Shown here in pieces: positions 26,597-36,037 of a DNA stretch of 64,000 nt (position 1 is the stretch's first letter; each line of letters begins with the position of its first letter). The DNA comes from Shewanella sp. KX20019 (GTDB taxonomy: Bacteria > Pseudomonadota > Gammaproteobacteria > Enterobacterales > Shewanellaceae). The notes below the pieces were generated by a model, which did no database searches, had not been told where the DNA came from, and saw only the letters and a list, made by a program, of their open reading frames with translations. The position numbers and the translations under genes were made by a program. The stretch lies in NCBI RefSeq assembly GCF_016757755.1, contig NZ_CP068437.1:4278001-4342000 (forward strand), in the 5' to 3' direction.

Positions 26597-26626
26597 CCCC
26601 TTCTTGCAAATAAACTGACTGATTGC

Positions 26627-27172
26627 TTAAATTTTGAAAACTTTCGCTCGATAAAACTGCAATTCAGCGATAGATTCCTGAATATCGAGTAACGCTTGAT
26701 GTGTATTTTGCTTGGTAAAGCCTTCCATTGCTGCTGGCTCCCAACGTCGAACCAGTTCTTTTATGGTACTAACATCAATATTTCGGTAGTGAAAGTAATC
26801 TTCGAGCGCTGGCATATAGCGATTTAAAAATCGACGATCCTGCCCGATACTATTACCACACATAGGTGAAGCACCAGCTGGAACATATTGAGACAAAAAT
26901 TCAATTGTCTTTGCAATTGCATCTTGCTCACTAAACTCGCTGGCTTTTACACGCTCAACTAGCCCTGACTCACCATGATGCTTTTGATTCCAATCATCCA
27001 TCAATGCGAGTTGTTCATCAGACTGATGAATCGCAATAACTGGGCCCTGAGCAATAATATTTAACTCTTTATCGGTCACTATGGTCGCAATTTCAATAAT
27101 TCTATCGACTGCTGGCTCAAGTCCCGTCATTTCAAGATCGACCCAAATAAGGTTGTTTTCATCTATAGCCAT
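26627..27172 (-). CDS. orn: Oligoribonuclease
   Basis: A 181-residue 3'-5' exoribonuclease that finishes RNA decay by hydrolysing di- and oligoribonucleotides. The DEDDh residues are visible: Asp and Glu in WVDLEMTGL, Asp in GNSIGQDRRFLNRYMP, and His/Asp in NTHQALLDIQESI. It is divergent from rsgA, with the tRNA-Gly operon behind it, as in E. coli. Confidence 0.96.
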   Translation of the reverse strand: MAIDENNLIWVDLEMTGLEPAVDRIIEIATIVTDKELNIIAQGPVIAIHQSDEQLALMDDWNQKHHGESGLVERVKASEFSEQDAIAKTIEFLSQYVPAGASPMCGNSIGQDRRFLNRYMPALEDYFHYRNIDVSTIKELVRRWEPAAMEGFTKQNTHQALLDIQESIAELQFYRAKVFKI

Positions 27173-27296
27173 AAAGAGACCTGTAATCCTTGTTAGCCTA
27201 AATTCAGGCTTTTTTGTTTAAGACGGTGTATCATACTGCTTTTTTAAGCGACAAAAAATCACCTTTATAATTGAAGGCTATTTACGTGAGTAATAC

Positions 27297-28364
27297 GTGA
27301 GCAAAAAGAAACCATTAAGCCAAGGTCAGTTACGCAGAATGCGTAACAACCAGAAAAAGAAATTGCAGAGCAGCGATGCAGGCGAAAGTACTCCTGAATT
27401 ACAGGATAACTCTTTAGGCCCAGAGCAGTTAGGCACCATTATTTCTCGTTTTGGTCAGCATGCAGATGTTGAAACTGAAACCGGCCACTTAGCGCGCTGC
27501 AATATACGCAGAAATATTAAAAGTTTAGTCACTGGTGACAAAGTTATTGTGCGTTTAGCATTAACGAGTGAGTCAGGTGCTAGCCGCATTGAGGGCATTG
27601 TTGAAGCTGTACACCCAAGGCATTCTCTGCTTTCGAGACCCGATATGTACGATGGCGTAAAAATCATCGCCTCGAATATCGATCAGATCCTTATCGTCAC
27701 TTCAGTAAAGCCTGCGTTTACCACACAGATTATAGACCGTTATCTTGTCGCTTCGGAAGATACTGGAATTGCACCTGTTATCGTACTCAACAAAGTCGAC
27801 CTTATTACAGCTGAAGAGCTACCCGAAATCGAAGCTGCGCTGCAACGTTACCGTGATGTAGGTTACGACGTTTACAAAGTCAGTAGTAAAACCGGCGAAG
27901 GTGTCGAGCAAATAAACCAGCTTATGAATGGAAAAGTTAGTGTGTTTGTCGGGCAATCAGGTGTGGGTAAATCATCGATGATCAACGCCATGATGCCAGA
28001 CGCTGAATTAGCCATTGGTGATATATCAGAAAATTCAGGCTTGGGTCAGCATACAACGACTACTGCGAAGCTGCTGCATATATCGACTGGCGGCGATCTG
28101 ATCGATTCCCCTGGTGTTCGTGAGTTTGCCTTATGGCACTTACCCCCAGAGAGAGTGGGCCAATGCTTTATTGAGTTCAGAGAATATCTCGGAACATGTA
28201 AATTTAGAGACTGTAAGCACCTCAATGATCCAGGCTGCTCGATAACCGAAGCCTTAGCAGCCGGTGATATCAGCGCTGATAGATATAATAACTATCATAA
28301 AATCATTGCCAGTCTGGATGAGCAAAGACACGCTCGCCATTTTAGAGCTGGTCCAGACGAATAA
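27297..28364 (+). CDS. rsgA: Small ribosomal subunit biogenesis GTPase RsgA
   Basis: A 355-residue circularly permuted GTPase acting in late 30S maturation. It starts at GTG (MSKKKPLSQGQLRRMRNNQ). An OB-fold precedes the G domain, where NKVDLI (G4) comes before GQSGVGKSS (G1) and DSPGVREF (G3). The C-terminal zinc site is CKFRDCKHLNDPGC. It heads rsgA-psd-DMT-mscM. Confidence 0.95.
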   Translation: MSKKKPLSQGQLRRMRNNQKKKLQSSDAGESTPELQDNSLGPEQLGTIISRFGQHADVETETGHLARCNIRRNIKSLVTGDKVIVRLALTSESGASRIEGIVEAVHPRHSLLSRPDMYDGVKIIASNIDQILIVTSVKPAFTTQIIDRYLVASEDTGIAPVIVLNKVDLITAEELPEIEAALQRYRDVGYDVYKVSSKTGEGVEQINQLMNGKVSVFVGQSGVGKSSMINAMMPDAELAIGDISENSGLGQHTTTTAKLLHISTGGDLIDSPGVREFALWHLPPERVGQCFIEFREYLGTCKFRDCKHLNDPGCSITEALAAGDISADRYNNYHKIIASLDEQRHARHFRAGPDE

Positions 28365-28388
28365 AAATAAAACTTGAGGAATTTAAAA

Positions 28389-29252
28389 TTGGATAAAGTC
28401 AAAATTGCGCTGCAGTATATTATGCCTAAGCACCTAATTTCACGTCTTGTCGGCAAATTAGCCGCGGCAGAAATGGGCGCAGTAACCACGGCAGCAATTA
28501 AATGGTTTATCAAGCAATACAAGATTGATATGAGTGAAGCGGCGCAGCCCGCGCCTGAAGCTTACCCGACTTTTAATCAATTTTTCACTCGTGCATTAAA
28601 GGCTGGTATTCGCCCACTCTGTGATGACAAAGATTACATCACCCACCCCGTTGATGGCGCAGTAAGTCAACTTGGCCCAATTGAAGATGGTCGCATCTTT
28701 CAAGCTAAAGGCCATGATTACTCTTCACTAGCGTTACTCGGTGACCAAGCTGATGATGCAAAACGTTTTGAAGACGGTGATTTCGCTACAATTTATCTAG
28801 CACCGAAAGATTACCATCGTATTCACATGCCAATCAAAGGCACGCTGTCTAAAATGACCTATGTACCCGGTGAGCTATTTTCAGTTAACCCGCTAACTGC
28901 GCAAAATGTTCCAGGATTATTCGCCCGAAATGAGCGGGTCGTGGCCATCTTTGAAACTGAAATAGGCCCAATTGCGATGGTGCTTGTTGGTGCAACCATT
29001 GTTGCCAGCATTGAAACGGTTTGGGCTGGTACTGTAACCCCGCCAACGGGTCAAGACGTATTTACTTGGAATTACCCTACTGAAGGTCCTGAGGCGCTAA
29101 CCCTTGAGAAAGGTGCAGAGATGGGACGTTTTAAACTGGGCAGCACTGTAGTGATGTTATTTGCTAAAGACGCACTCGACGAGTTTGCTGACGGTGTTGA
29201 ACCTTCAAGCATAACCCGTATGGGCCAAGCTTTTGCAAAAATTGAAGACTAA
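28389..29252 (+). CDS. psd: Phosphatidylserine decarboxylase proenzyme
   Basis: A 287-residue membrane-associated enzyme making phosphatidylethanolamine. The frame also opens with TTG at 28374, but TTG at 28389 (MDKVKIALQYIMPKHL) is preferred. It lies eight bases after GAGGA and aligns with E. coli Psd. The self-cleavage site LGST (FKLGSTVVMLF), which yields the pyruvoyl group, is intact near residue 253. YHRIHMP and PVDGAVSQLG are also conserved. It lies 24 bp after rsgA. Confidence 0.94.
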   Translation: MDKVKIALQYIMPKHLISRLVGKLAAAEMGAVTTAAIKWFIKQYKIDMSEAAQPAPEAYPTFNQFFTRALKAGIRPLCDDKDYITHPVDGAVSQLGPIEDGRIFQAKGHDYSSLALLGDQADDAKRFEDGDFATIYLAPKDYHRIHMPIKGTLSKMTYVPGELFSVNPLTAQNVPGLFARNERVVAIFETEIGPIAMVLVGATIVASIETVWAGTVTPPTGQDVFTWNYPTEGPEALTLEKGAEMGRFKLGSTVVMLFAKDALDEFADGVEPSSITRMGQAFAKIED

Positions 29253-29261
29253 GCAACGGCA

Positions 29262-30146
29262 TTGAATAGCAGTGACAAAAAAACGGGGCTACTTGAGCTA
29301 CATCTAGCCGTACTGCTTTTTGGTGGTACAGCCCTGTTTTCTAAACTCATCCCTTTGAGCGCATTAGATATAACAGTACTGCGTTGTGTTGTTGCAGCAG
29401 CAGTATTAGCGCTCATTGTTAAGCTCAGTAAGCAAAAGATAACACTAGAAGCAGCGAAAGATTATCTGGTCGCTATCGGACTCGGTATTATCGTCAGTTT
29501 ACATTGGGTCACATACTTTGCCTCTATGCAGTTGTCCTCAGTTGCCATTGGTATGATTGCTTTTTTCACCTATCCCGTTATGACAGTACTCATTGAGCCA
29601 CTGGTCACGGATGCCAAACTAAAACTAGCCGATGTTATCAGTGGTGTTTTGGTGCTGACAGGGGTGAGTTTGCTCATTCCTGAGGCAAGCCTTGGTAACG
29701 ATGTTACCCTTGGGATTGTTGTAGGCATCCTGTCTGCAGCGCTATTCACCGCAAGAAACCTATTGCATAAACGCTATTTTTCACAGTATAGCGGTCAACA
29801 AGCGATGTTCTACCAAACCATGGTTGCTGTGGTTTTTCTTGCACCTTGGTTCACTGCTGAAACAAGTAATATTGAAGCCAATGTTTGGTGGTTAATCGTG
29901 CTGCTTGGCGTAGTATTTACGGCTGCGCCTCATGCGCTATTCACCTCTGCACTGCGATTACTCAGCGCCAAAACTGTCGGTCTAGTATCCTGTTTACAAC
30001 CCTTTTATGGTGCAGTGTTAGCGTTACTCCTTCTCGGTGAAGATCTTGAGCTTAAAACCATTATCGGTGGAACATTAGTCGTTGCCACTGCATTATTTGA
30101 AACTCAGCAGAGCCACAAGTCACAACGGACTAAAAAGACTATATAG
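29262..30146 (+). CDS. DMT family (EamA) transporter
   Basis: A 294-residue inner-membrane protein with about ten transmembrane helices arranged as two EamA repeats (1-140 and 150-285). The second repeat contains LGVVFTAAPHALFTSALRLLSAKT. The start is TTG, nine bases after the psd stop, without a clear ribosome site; translational coupling to psd is likely. Substrate unknown: metabolite or amino-acid export is common in the family. E. coli has no such gene between psd and mscM. Confidence 0.85.
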   Translation: MNSSDKKTGLLELHLAVLLFGGTALFSKLIPLSALDITVLRCVVAAAVLALIVKLSKQKITLEAAKDYLVAIGLGIIVSLHWVTYFASMQLSSVAIGMIAFFTYPVMTVLIEPLVTDAKLKLADVISGVLVLTGVSLLIPEASLGNDVTLGIVVGILSAALFTARNLLHKRYFSQYSGQQAMFYQTMVAVVFLAPWFTAETSNIEANVWWLIVLLGVVFTAAPHALFTSALRLLSAKTVGLVSCLQPFYGAVLALLLLGEDLELKTIIGGTLVVATALFETQQSHKSQRTKKTI

Positions 30147-30217
30147 AACCATGTATTTATCTCAATAACTTGGCTACTATTGAGTAAGTCCTTTTCGATT
30201 TATGCAAGCTGCTAATC

Positions 30218-33200
30218 ATGCATCGTTTTTTATTGGTTTTTCTGTGTTTTATTTGCACTATAGCCAACGCTAACCCACCAACTCAACTTGAAAAAAGGTT
30301 GGGGTTAAACCCATCGCTCAATAGCAGCAACACACCTCAAGAGCAACTGACACTGCTAGAGAGTAAAACGAGTGAGTTAGCCCTCACAGAGGAAAATGCT
30401 CGAGCGCTAGTAAACAATTTTGATCTGCATAAATCTAATCTACAGAATCAGATCAGGGAGGCGCAACAGCCCATTGCTTGGTCCAATAAGCAAGAGTTGA
30501 ACCAGCAAGGTTCACTAGCGTACTTACGTTTATCAGAACTTAAAGATATCGAAATCAGCTTAAGCGATAAAATCAACAGTTTAATAGAGTCACTAGATAA
30601 CCTTCCGAATGCCTTAAGTAAGGCAAGGGCTACACTCACTAAACATAAAAAGAATCGTATTTCCAACGAACAAACGCTTGCTAACCAATTGCTAGCCGCT
30701 CAAAGAACCCTATATCAACAGCGAGTGACCACCTTAGAGGCTATGTTAGCAAGCAGCCAGAAAGAGATAGATCTCAATCAACTGCAACTCAAATTGGTAC
30801 GAGAGCAACTGCTACAGCAAGAGCAGTTAATAGAGCGTCTAAATCAAGAGTTAGATTTACAACGACATAAGCGCACGGAGGCTGCTATCGCCAGCAGCTT
30901 ACTGCCCGAGTCAAATGGCACAGATCCGATAGCCCAAGCTATTAGCGAAGCTAATTTAAGTTATGGGGAAACGTTAAAATCGCTAAACTTAAAGATAAGC
31001 CAAGCGCTGACACAACAAGAGCAAGCAGAAGCCCAATACCAAGCTCAAGCTAAACAGTTGACCAATATCCAGCAGCAAATCAGTTGGATCAAACTAAACT
31101 CGGCTTTCGGCGAGCGTTTTTTGCAAATGCTGCAAGCACTACCCAAGCCGCCAAGCCAAGATCCAGTCCAAAATGAAATAGCGAATGCACGACTAGCGCG
31201 CTATCAAATTGAACAAGCGCAAACCCTTAATGTACAGCAGCTCAACAATACTCAAGTACCGACACCATTGCATGCAAAACTACTTGTCTCTCAAGAGCTA
31301 TTGTTGCAGCAGCTATTACAAAGTTATGATCAATATTTGAGTGAACTCGCTAATTTAAGAGTGAGTAATGAGCAACTTAACCAGCAGTATTTGACCCTAA
31401 GAGATACCTTAAACGAACACCTATTCTGGGTTCCCAATGCTAATCGTATAGGCAGTTTATGGCTTACAGATCTGCATCAAAGTGTGCAATGGATGATCCA
31501 GCAAGCTCCCTGGAAGCTGTTGCAGAAATCATTCAGTGAACAAGGTAGCTTGTGGTCGTGGTGGTTGATCTTATTTATCGTCAGCCTAGTTGCACAAGAT
31601 ATTCTTACTCCAAAATTCAAAGCAGCAATGCGCCGTGAACTGCCTTTTGTCGGCAACGTCACCCAAGATAAGTTTATCTATACATGGCATGTGCTCATTA
31701 ACTCAGTCAGCTATAGCCTGCTAAAACCACTGTCCATTGTGTTGGCTGGGGCAATTTTCTATCAATCGAGCCTCAATTTCGTGTCAGCTATTGGCATGGG
31801 CGTTATGGCAATCGGTACCTTTTACCAGCTCTATCGCCTTGTGTATTTACTAGCATTAGATAAAGGACTGTTAATCAACCATTTCAAAGCACAACGTAAC
31901 CTTGTTCGTGCAGGACAAGAGAGGTTTAAACAACTGACGATTATGGTTATGCCATTCTTGGGGATTGCCGCATTTGCAGAAGTCATCGATACTTCCCTGG
32001 TTAGAAACAGTCTTGGCCGTGGTGCATTTATAATTTTTTGCTTAATGCTGTTCTGGTTCTATAAAGACATTTTAAATATTTCTAATCGTGAGAATAAGCA
32101 TCACCAAAATGATAAAAATAGAAAACTAGTCCAAAAACTATTGTGGGCTATGCTGATCATTACCCCCATTGCCTGTGCTATTTTAGCGTTTCTCGGCTAC
32201 TACTACACCGCCTTTCAGATGTTTTTACAGCTGCAGTTATCACTCATTTTCGGCTTAGGATTTTTACTATTATACCAATTGACTAAACGCTGGATGCTTA
32301 TTGAAAGGCGCCGGATTGCATTTGATCGCGCCAAGGCTAAACGCGCAGAGGTACTTGCTCAGCGTGAAAAAGGTGAAGTTAACGCGCCAGAACAATTAGA
32401 TACCTATGAAGAGCCCGAAGTCGATTTAGAGACCATTTCCGGCCAATCTCTAGGCTTGGTGCGCTCATTGTTACTTTTAGCTTTCTTAGCCAGTATTGTA
32501 GGTCTGTGGACCCAAACCCATACAGCCTTGTTCTCTTTGCTCGATGGCGTGACGTTATGGTCTAGCAATACCACGCTCAATGGTATTGAGCAGCAGCTGC
32601 CCATAACCTTAAAGTCACTGCTGTTGTCGTTTATCATTGTTGGATTTTCGATGATGATTGCCACCAATCTACCCGGCCTGATTGAGCTAACGATCTTGCA
32701 ACGGCTCGATTTGAGCCAAGGCACAGGCTTTGCGCTTACCACAGTGAGTCGCTATCTGGTGATATTCTTCGGTATATTGAGTGGTTTCTCAACACTGGGA
32801 ATGGAGTGGTCTAAACTGCAGTGGCTAGTCGCTGCACTATCGGTCGGCTTAGGTTTTGGTCTACAAGAGATCTTCGCCAACTTTATCTCAGGTCTAATTA
32901 TTTTATTTGAAAAGCCGGTTCGAATTGGCGACACGGTAACCATTAGAGATCTCACCGGCACGGTAAGTAAAATTCAAATTCGTGCAACGACCATTATTGA
33001 TTGGGATCGCAAAGAGATTATTGTTCCCAACAAGGCCTTTATTACCGAGCAACTCATTAACTGGTCGCTGTCCGACCCGATTACGCGGGTGATAGTTTAT
33101 GTCTCGGTAGCGCGTGATTCCGATCCAGCGCGAGTAGAAGCCGCGCTTTATCAAGCAGTACAAGAGTGTGATGATGCACTACTAACGCCCGAGCCTGAAG

Positions 33201-33412
33201 TTTGGTTTGCCGGCTTTGGCAAACATACTCAAGACTTTGAAGTCAGAGCTTATGCAAAAGATATGGGCACCCGTTGGCCATTGAGACACAAGCTGCACAA
33301 ACAGATCAGCAAGAAGTTACGCGATAACAACTTAGTACTCGCTTATCCTCAACTGGAAGTGCATGTATCACAAGGGCAGAGTAAAGATGTTCAAAATTTA
33401 ATAAGAACCTAA
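30218..33412 (+). CDS. mscM: Large MscS-type mechanosensitive channel (MscM/YjeP-like)
   Basis: A 1064-residue channel of the MscK/MscM class. It has a signal peptide (FLLVFLCFICTIANA), a long Gln/Leu-rich periplasmic coiled-coil region to about residue 410, then a set of membrane helices and the MscS core. The pore-lining and beta-domain region reads WLVAALSVGLGFGLQEIFANF and RIGDTVTIRDLTGTVSKI, and the C-terminal alpha/beta domain ends near residue 1055. It protects cells from hypo-osmotic shock. Its place after psd matches E. coli mscM. Confidence 0.9.
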   Translation: MHRFLLVFLCFICTIANANPPTQLEKRLGLNPSLNSSNTPQEQLTLLESKTSELALTEENARALVNNFDLHKSNLQNQIREAQQPIAWSNKQELNQQGSLAYLRLSELKDIEISLSDKINSLIESLDNLPNALSKARATLTKHKKNRISNEQTLANQLLAAQRTLYQQRVTTLEAMLASSQKEIDLNQLQLKLVREQLLQQEQLIERLNQELDLQRHKRTEAAIASSLLPESNGTDPIAQAISEANLSYGETLKSLNLKISQALTQQEQAEAQYQAQAKQLTNIQQQISWIKLNSAFGERFLQMLQALPKPPSQDPVQNEIANARLARYQIEQAQTLNVQQLNNTQVPTPLHAKLLVSQELLLQQLLQSYDQYLSELANLRVSNEQLNQQYLTLRDTLNEHLFWVPNANRIGSLWLTDLHQSVQWMIQQAPWKLLQKSFSEQGSLWSWWLILFIVSLVAQDILTPKFKAAMRRELPFVGNVTQDKFIYTWHVLINSVSYSLLKPLSIVLAGAIFYQSSLNFVSAIGMGVMAIGTFYQLYRLVYLLALDKGLLINHFKAQRNLVRAGQERFKQLTIMVMPFLGIAAFAEVIDTSLVRNSLGRGAFIIFCLMLFWFYKDILNISNRENKHHQNDKNRKLVQKLLWAMLIITPIACAILAFLGYYYTAFQMFLQLQLSLIFGLGFLLLYQLTKRWMLIERRRIAFDRAKAKRAEVLAQREKGEVNAPEQLDTYEEPEVDLETISGQSLGLVRSLLLLAFLASIVGLWTQTHTALFSLLDGVTLWSSNTTLNGIEQQLPITLKSLLLSFIIVGFSMMIATNLPGLIELTILQRLDLSQGTGFALTTVSRYLVIFFGILSGFSTLGMEWSKLQWLVAALSVGLGFGLQEIFANFISGLIILFEKPVRIGDTVTIRDLTGTVSKIQIRATTIIDWDRKEIIVPNKAFITEQLINWSLSDPITRVIVYVSVARDSDPARVEAALYQAVQECDDALLTPEPEVWFAGFGKHTQDFEVRAYAKDMGTRWPLRHKLHKQISKKLRDNNLVLAYPQLEVHVSQGQSKDVQNLIRT

Positions 33413-33438
33413 TATCCAATGATTCAAGAAGCTAACTA

Positions 33439-34134
33439 ATGAAGATATATGCTCACCGCGGTGCGAGTGGTTCCGCCCCTGAAAATACCGTCAAAGCGTT
33501 TATGAAAGCGATTGAACTCGGCGCAGAAGCCATTGAGCTGGATATTCATTTAGTTGAAGACCAACTCTATGTTTTTCACGATAGAAGGCTCGAAGGAAAA
33601 AGCTCAGGCAGAGGCATAATCGATAAAGCGAGTAAACAATATGTAGCAGGAATCACCGTCTCAGGTGAAGCCATTCCGACACTAGTGGAGGTGTTGGCAG
33701 CGTTAAAACCTTACAACATTGAGGTTAATATAGAGCTTAAAGGGCTATCGGTGCTGCCTGCCTTTACAGAGCTATACGCTAATCTAATTCAGCAACAGAG
33801 TTATGAACCAAGCAAGCTGTTAATCTCATCTTTTAATCACCCGATGCTTAAAACGTTTAAGCAGTCTTTTCCCTGTGCGAATGTTGCACCACTCATCGAG
33901 GGTGTGCCTCTAAATTTGGCACAAGTGGTTAGCGAGCTCGACGCATACTCTATCCATTTAGGCCTGAGTTTTGTCACCGAAGAGATGATTAACGATGCAC
34001 ATAAACGTGGCGCGAAGGTTTATGTTTATACGGTGGATTTCTCGGACGATATAACAATGTTGGCGGCGCTAGGAGTTGATGGCATCTTCACTAACTTTCC
34101 CGCCAGAGCCATTAATACATTAGCAAAAAACTAA
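33439..34134 (+). CDS. Glycerophosphodiester phosphodiesterase
   Basis: A 231-residue TIM-barrel enzyme that hydrolyses glycerophosphodiesters to glycerol-3-phosphate and an alcohol. The motifs AHRGASGSAPENTVKAF, IELDIHL and FHD carry the catalytic His pair and metal ligands. There is no signal peptide, so it is cytoplasmic like UgpQ. It lies 26 bp after mscM, with no terminator between. Confidence 0.9.
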   Translation: MKIYAHRGASGSAPENTVKAFMKAIELGAEAIELDIHLVEDQLYVFHDRRLEGKSSGRGIIDKASKQYVAGITVSGEAIPTLVEVLAALKPYNIEVNIELKGLSVLPAFTELYANLIQQQSYEPSKLLISSFNHPMLKTFKQSFPCANVAPLIEGVPLNLAQVVSELDAYSIHLGLSFVTEEMINDAHKRGAKVYVYTVDFSDDITMLAALGVDGIFTNFPARAINTLAKN

Positions 34135-34165
34135 CTGCTATTAGTTTCACTTCCCGTAGATGATT

Positions 34166-34212
34166 TATACCCATCCGACTTGAAGATGCTCGTTTCAGAG
34201 GCGATGGGTATA
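34166..34212. repeat. Inverted repeat with TATACCCATC arms (dispersed-repeat type)
   Basis: TATACCCATC at the left pairs with GATGGGTATA at the right, around a 27-base interior including GACTTGAAGATGC. It resembles an intergenic palindrome I recall as common in Shewanella and related genomes. It could also act as a weak bidirectional terminator between converging genes. Confidence 0.6.
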
Positions 34213-34263
34213 GATATCTATCACCCAAAATAGAATAATATAATCTACACTAAAATGAACAGC

Positions 34264-34596
34264 TTAAACTTGTTTGTTGCGTTGAGCCCAGCCACCGATA
34301 GCGATAAAAACAGCAACAACAAGGATAAACAGCCAGTGCGAAGGCGCTTTTGCCATATATTGCGCTAGTACAGGGCTTAGTTTTACTATAATTAAGCCAT
34401 AGCCAAACGCATTGACTAACACGAAAACAAATGTGCGAATGATAAAAGAACGCCCAGTTAAGTAGCGTCGCAAGAAACGATTGATATCGCTACCAAATAC
34501 AACAAGCGCACACGCCACAATAGCTGTTGAAGCTTCTGTTAGCCAAGGATAGATAAACGAACCTAAATAGCTCAGAAACTCAATCAATTTAGACAT
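34264..34596 (-). CDS. DUF3392 family membrane protein
   Basis: A 110-residue inner-membrane protein with three predicted helices: ASTAIVACALVVFG, FIIRTFVFVLVNAFGYGLIIV and WLFILVVAVFIAIGGW. An Arg-rich loop (RFLRRYLTGR) lies between the first two. This matches DUF3392, found in Vibrio and Shewanella, function unknown. It is monocistronic, convergent with the phosphodiesterase gene. Confidence 0.75.
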   Translation of the reverse strand: MSKLIEFLSYLGSFIYPWLTEASTAIVACALVVFGSDINRFLRRYLTGRSFIIRTFVFVLVNAFGYGLIIVKLSPVLAQYMAKAPSHWLFILVVAVFIAIGGWAQRNKQV

Positions 34597-34643
34597 AAAA
34601 TACTCGAATACAACGATGTAGAGCTAGGATAAAGGGAGTCAGC

Positions 34644-35570
34644 ATGGGACACAAGCTACTATTGCTTACCAGAGAAAATGAACGATATCGTCAGCTTTTG
34701 GCTTCTTGTCATCTGCCTAACATCCATATTTTGGATGATAACCCACAAAATATTTTCAATGCGGACCTATGGCTTGCAGAGCCCAGCCTCGCCGCCCCCA
34801 TACTGCCTCACGCAGCCAATTTAAAATGGATGCAGTCAACTTTTGCTGGAGTGGACGCATTAGTGAAGCCGAGGCAACGCCGAGACTATGAATTGACTAA
34901 TGTTCGTGGGATTTTTGGTCCATTGATGAGTGAATACATGTTTGGTTACCTTTTAGCGTACCAGCGAGAACACTTTAAGTATAGAAGTCAGCAAGCTCAG
35001 AAAGTATGGCTTCCTGGTAGCTACAAGACGTTACAAGGGCAAAACCTACTGCTGCTAGGAACGGGCTCCATCGCTAAGCATATCGCCCAAACGGCTAAGC
35101 ATTTCGGCATGCATGTTATCGGTATTAATCGCGGCGCAAAACCGACCAAAGGCTTTGATGAAGTTGACACCTTAGCCAACCTAACCCATTACCTACCAAG
35201 GGCTGATGCCGTTGCCAGTATTTTACCGAGTACTCCAGAGACCCGAGGCGCACTTAACCAGCATACGTTATCGCTATTAAAGAAAGAGGTGGTGTTATTT
35301 AACTTAGGTAGAGGCGATGTGCTCGATTTAGACGCCTTATATATTCAGCTGATCCAAAACCAGCAGCAACAGGCTATCCTTGACGTATTTAATCAAGAAC
35401 CATTGCCAGAAGAGCACCCAATTTGGTCTCTCGACAATGTGGTAATTACACCACATATTGCCGCGCCTAGCTTTCCAGAGCAAGTAGTAGAGATCTTTTC
35501 AGAAAACTACCATAAGTGGATAAAGGGAGAAAAGCTATCTCATCGGGTTCATTTCGAACGTGGCTACTGA
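34644..35570 (+). CDS. D-2-hydroxyacid dehydrogenase family protein
   Basis: A 308-residue NAD(P)-dependent oxidoreductase. The Rossmann motif LLGTGSIAKHIAQTAKHFG sits mid-protein. The catalytic residues are Arg in FNLGRGDVLD, Glu in FNQEPLPEEHPIW and His in VVITPHIAAPSF. It is closest in pattern to glyoxylate/hydroxypyruvate reductase A-like proteins, but the natural substrate cannot be read. It is divergent from DUF3392, with a short shared promoter region. Confidence 0.88.
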   Translation: MGHKLLLLTRENERYRQLLASCHLPNIHILDDNPQNIFNADLWLAEPSLAAPILPHAANLKWMQSTFAGVDALVKPRQRRDYELTNVRGIFGPLMSEYMFGYLLAYQREHFKYRSQQAQKVWLPGSYKTLQGQNLLLLGTGSIAKHIAQTAKHFGMHVIGINRGAKPTKGFDEVDTLANLTHYLPRADAVASILPSTPETRGALNQHTLSLLKKEVVLFNLGRGDVLDLDALYIQLIQNQQQQAILDVFNQEPLPEEHPIWSLDNVVITPHIAAPSFPEQVVEIFSENYHKWIKGEKLSHRVHFERGY

Positions 35571-35710
35571 TAACTTTAAATCAAGATTGTCCCTTACAAC
35601 GCAAAACATGACCAAGTAGCCAAGCTGCCACTTGGTTGTGATCCACTGCACCCTTTTTAATAACTGCAAATATAAGCAACGACTGATAACTATTCTCACT
35701 AGTTATTAGC

Positions 35711-35729
35711 ATTGAGAATCGTTTTCATT
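35711..35729 (+). promoter_or_regulatory. Putative Fur box upstream of bfd
   Basis: TGAGAAT-C-GTTTTCA matches the 7-1-7 Fur pattern TGATAAT-N-ATTATCA at 11 of 14 positions. It lies about 40 bp before the bfd start, where an operator would be expected. bfd is iron-repressed in relatives. Confidence 0.55.
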
Positions 35730-35766
35730 TATACTTCGTGCATATTCGGTTGTTGGATCACTATAT

Positions 35767-35958
35767 ATGTACGTTTGCCTTTGTCATGCAATTACAGATA
35801 CACAGATTAAAGAAGCGGTTAGCCAAGGCGATGCTTCATTAGCTGATGTAAAAAGGCGCCTAGGCGTTGCAGACCAATGTGGTAAGTGTGCCAAAATGGC
35901 AACCCAAATAATCCAAAGACAGGTCGATATCGAACCCAATTTTTATGAAGTTGCTTAG
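35767..35958 (+). CDS. bfd: Bacterioferritin-associated ferredoxin
   Basis: A 63-residue 2Fe-2S ferredoxin that donates electrons to bacterioferritin so that stored iron can leave. The four cluster ligands are Cys4, Cys6, Cys38 and Cys41 (YVCLCHAITD, QCGKCAKM). No bacterioferritin gene is adjacent. The Fur-like site upstream fits expression under iron shortage. Confidence 0.94.
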   Translation: MYVCLCHAITDTQIKEAVSQGDASLADVKRRLGVADQCGKCAKMATQIIQRQVDIEPNFYEVA

Positions 35959-35980
35959 TATTTGAATAGCTATTTCTCAT

Positions 35981-36013
35981 AAAAAAATGCAGCCATATGG
36001 CTGCATTTTTTTA
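35981..36013. terminator. Bidirectional terminator between bfd and parC
   Basis: A perfect stem AAAAAAATGCAGCCAT/ATGGCTGCATTTTTTT lies between two converging genes, with A and T runs on both sides. Confidence 0.92.
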
Positions 36014-36037
36014 TGTCTGGTAATTCAAACTTCAACA

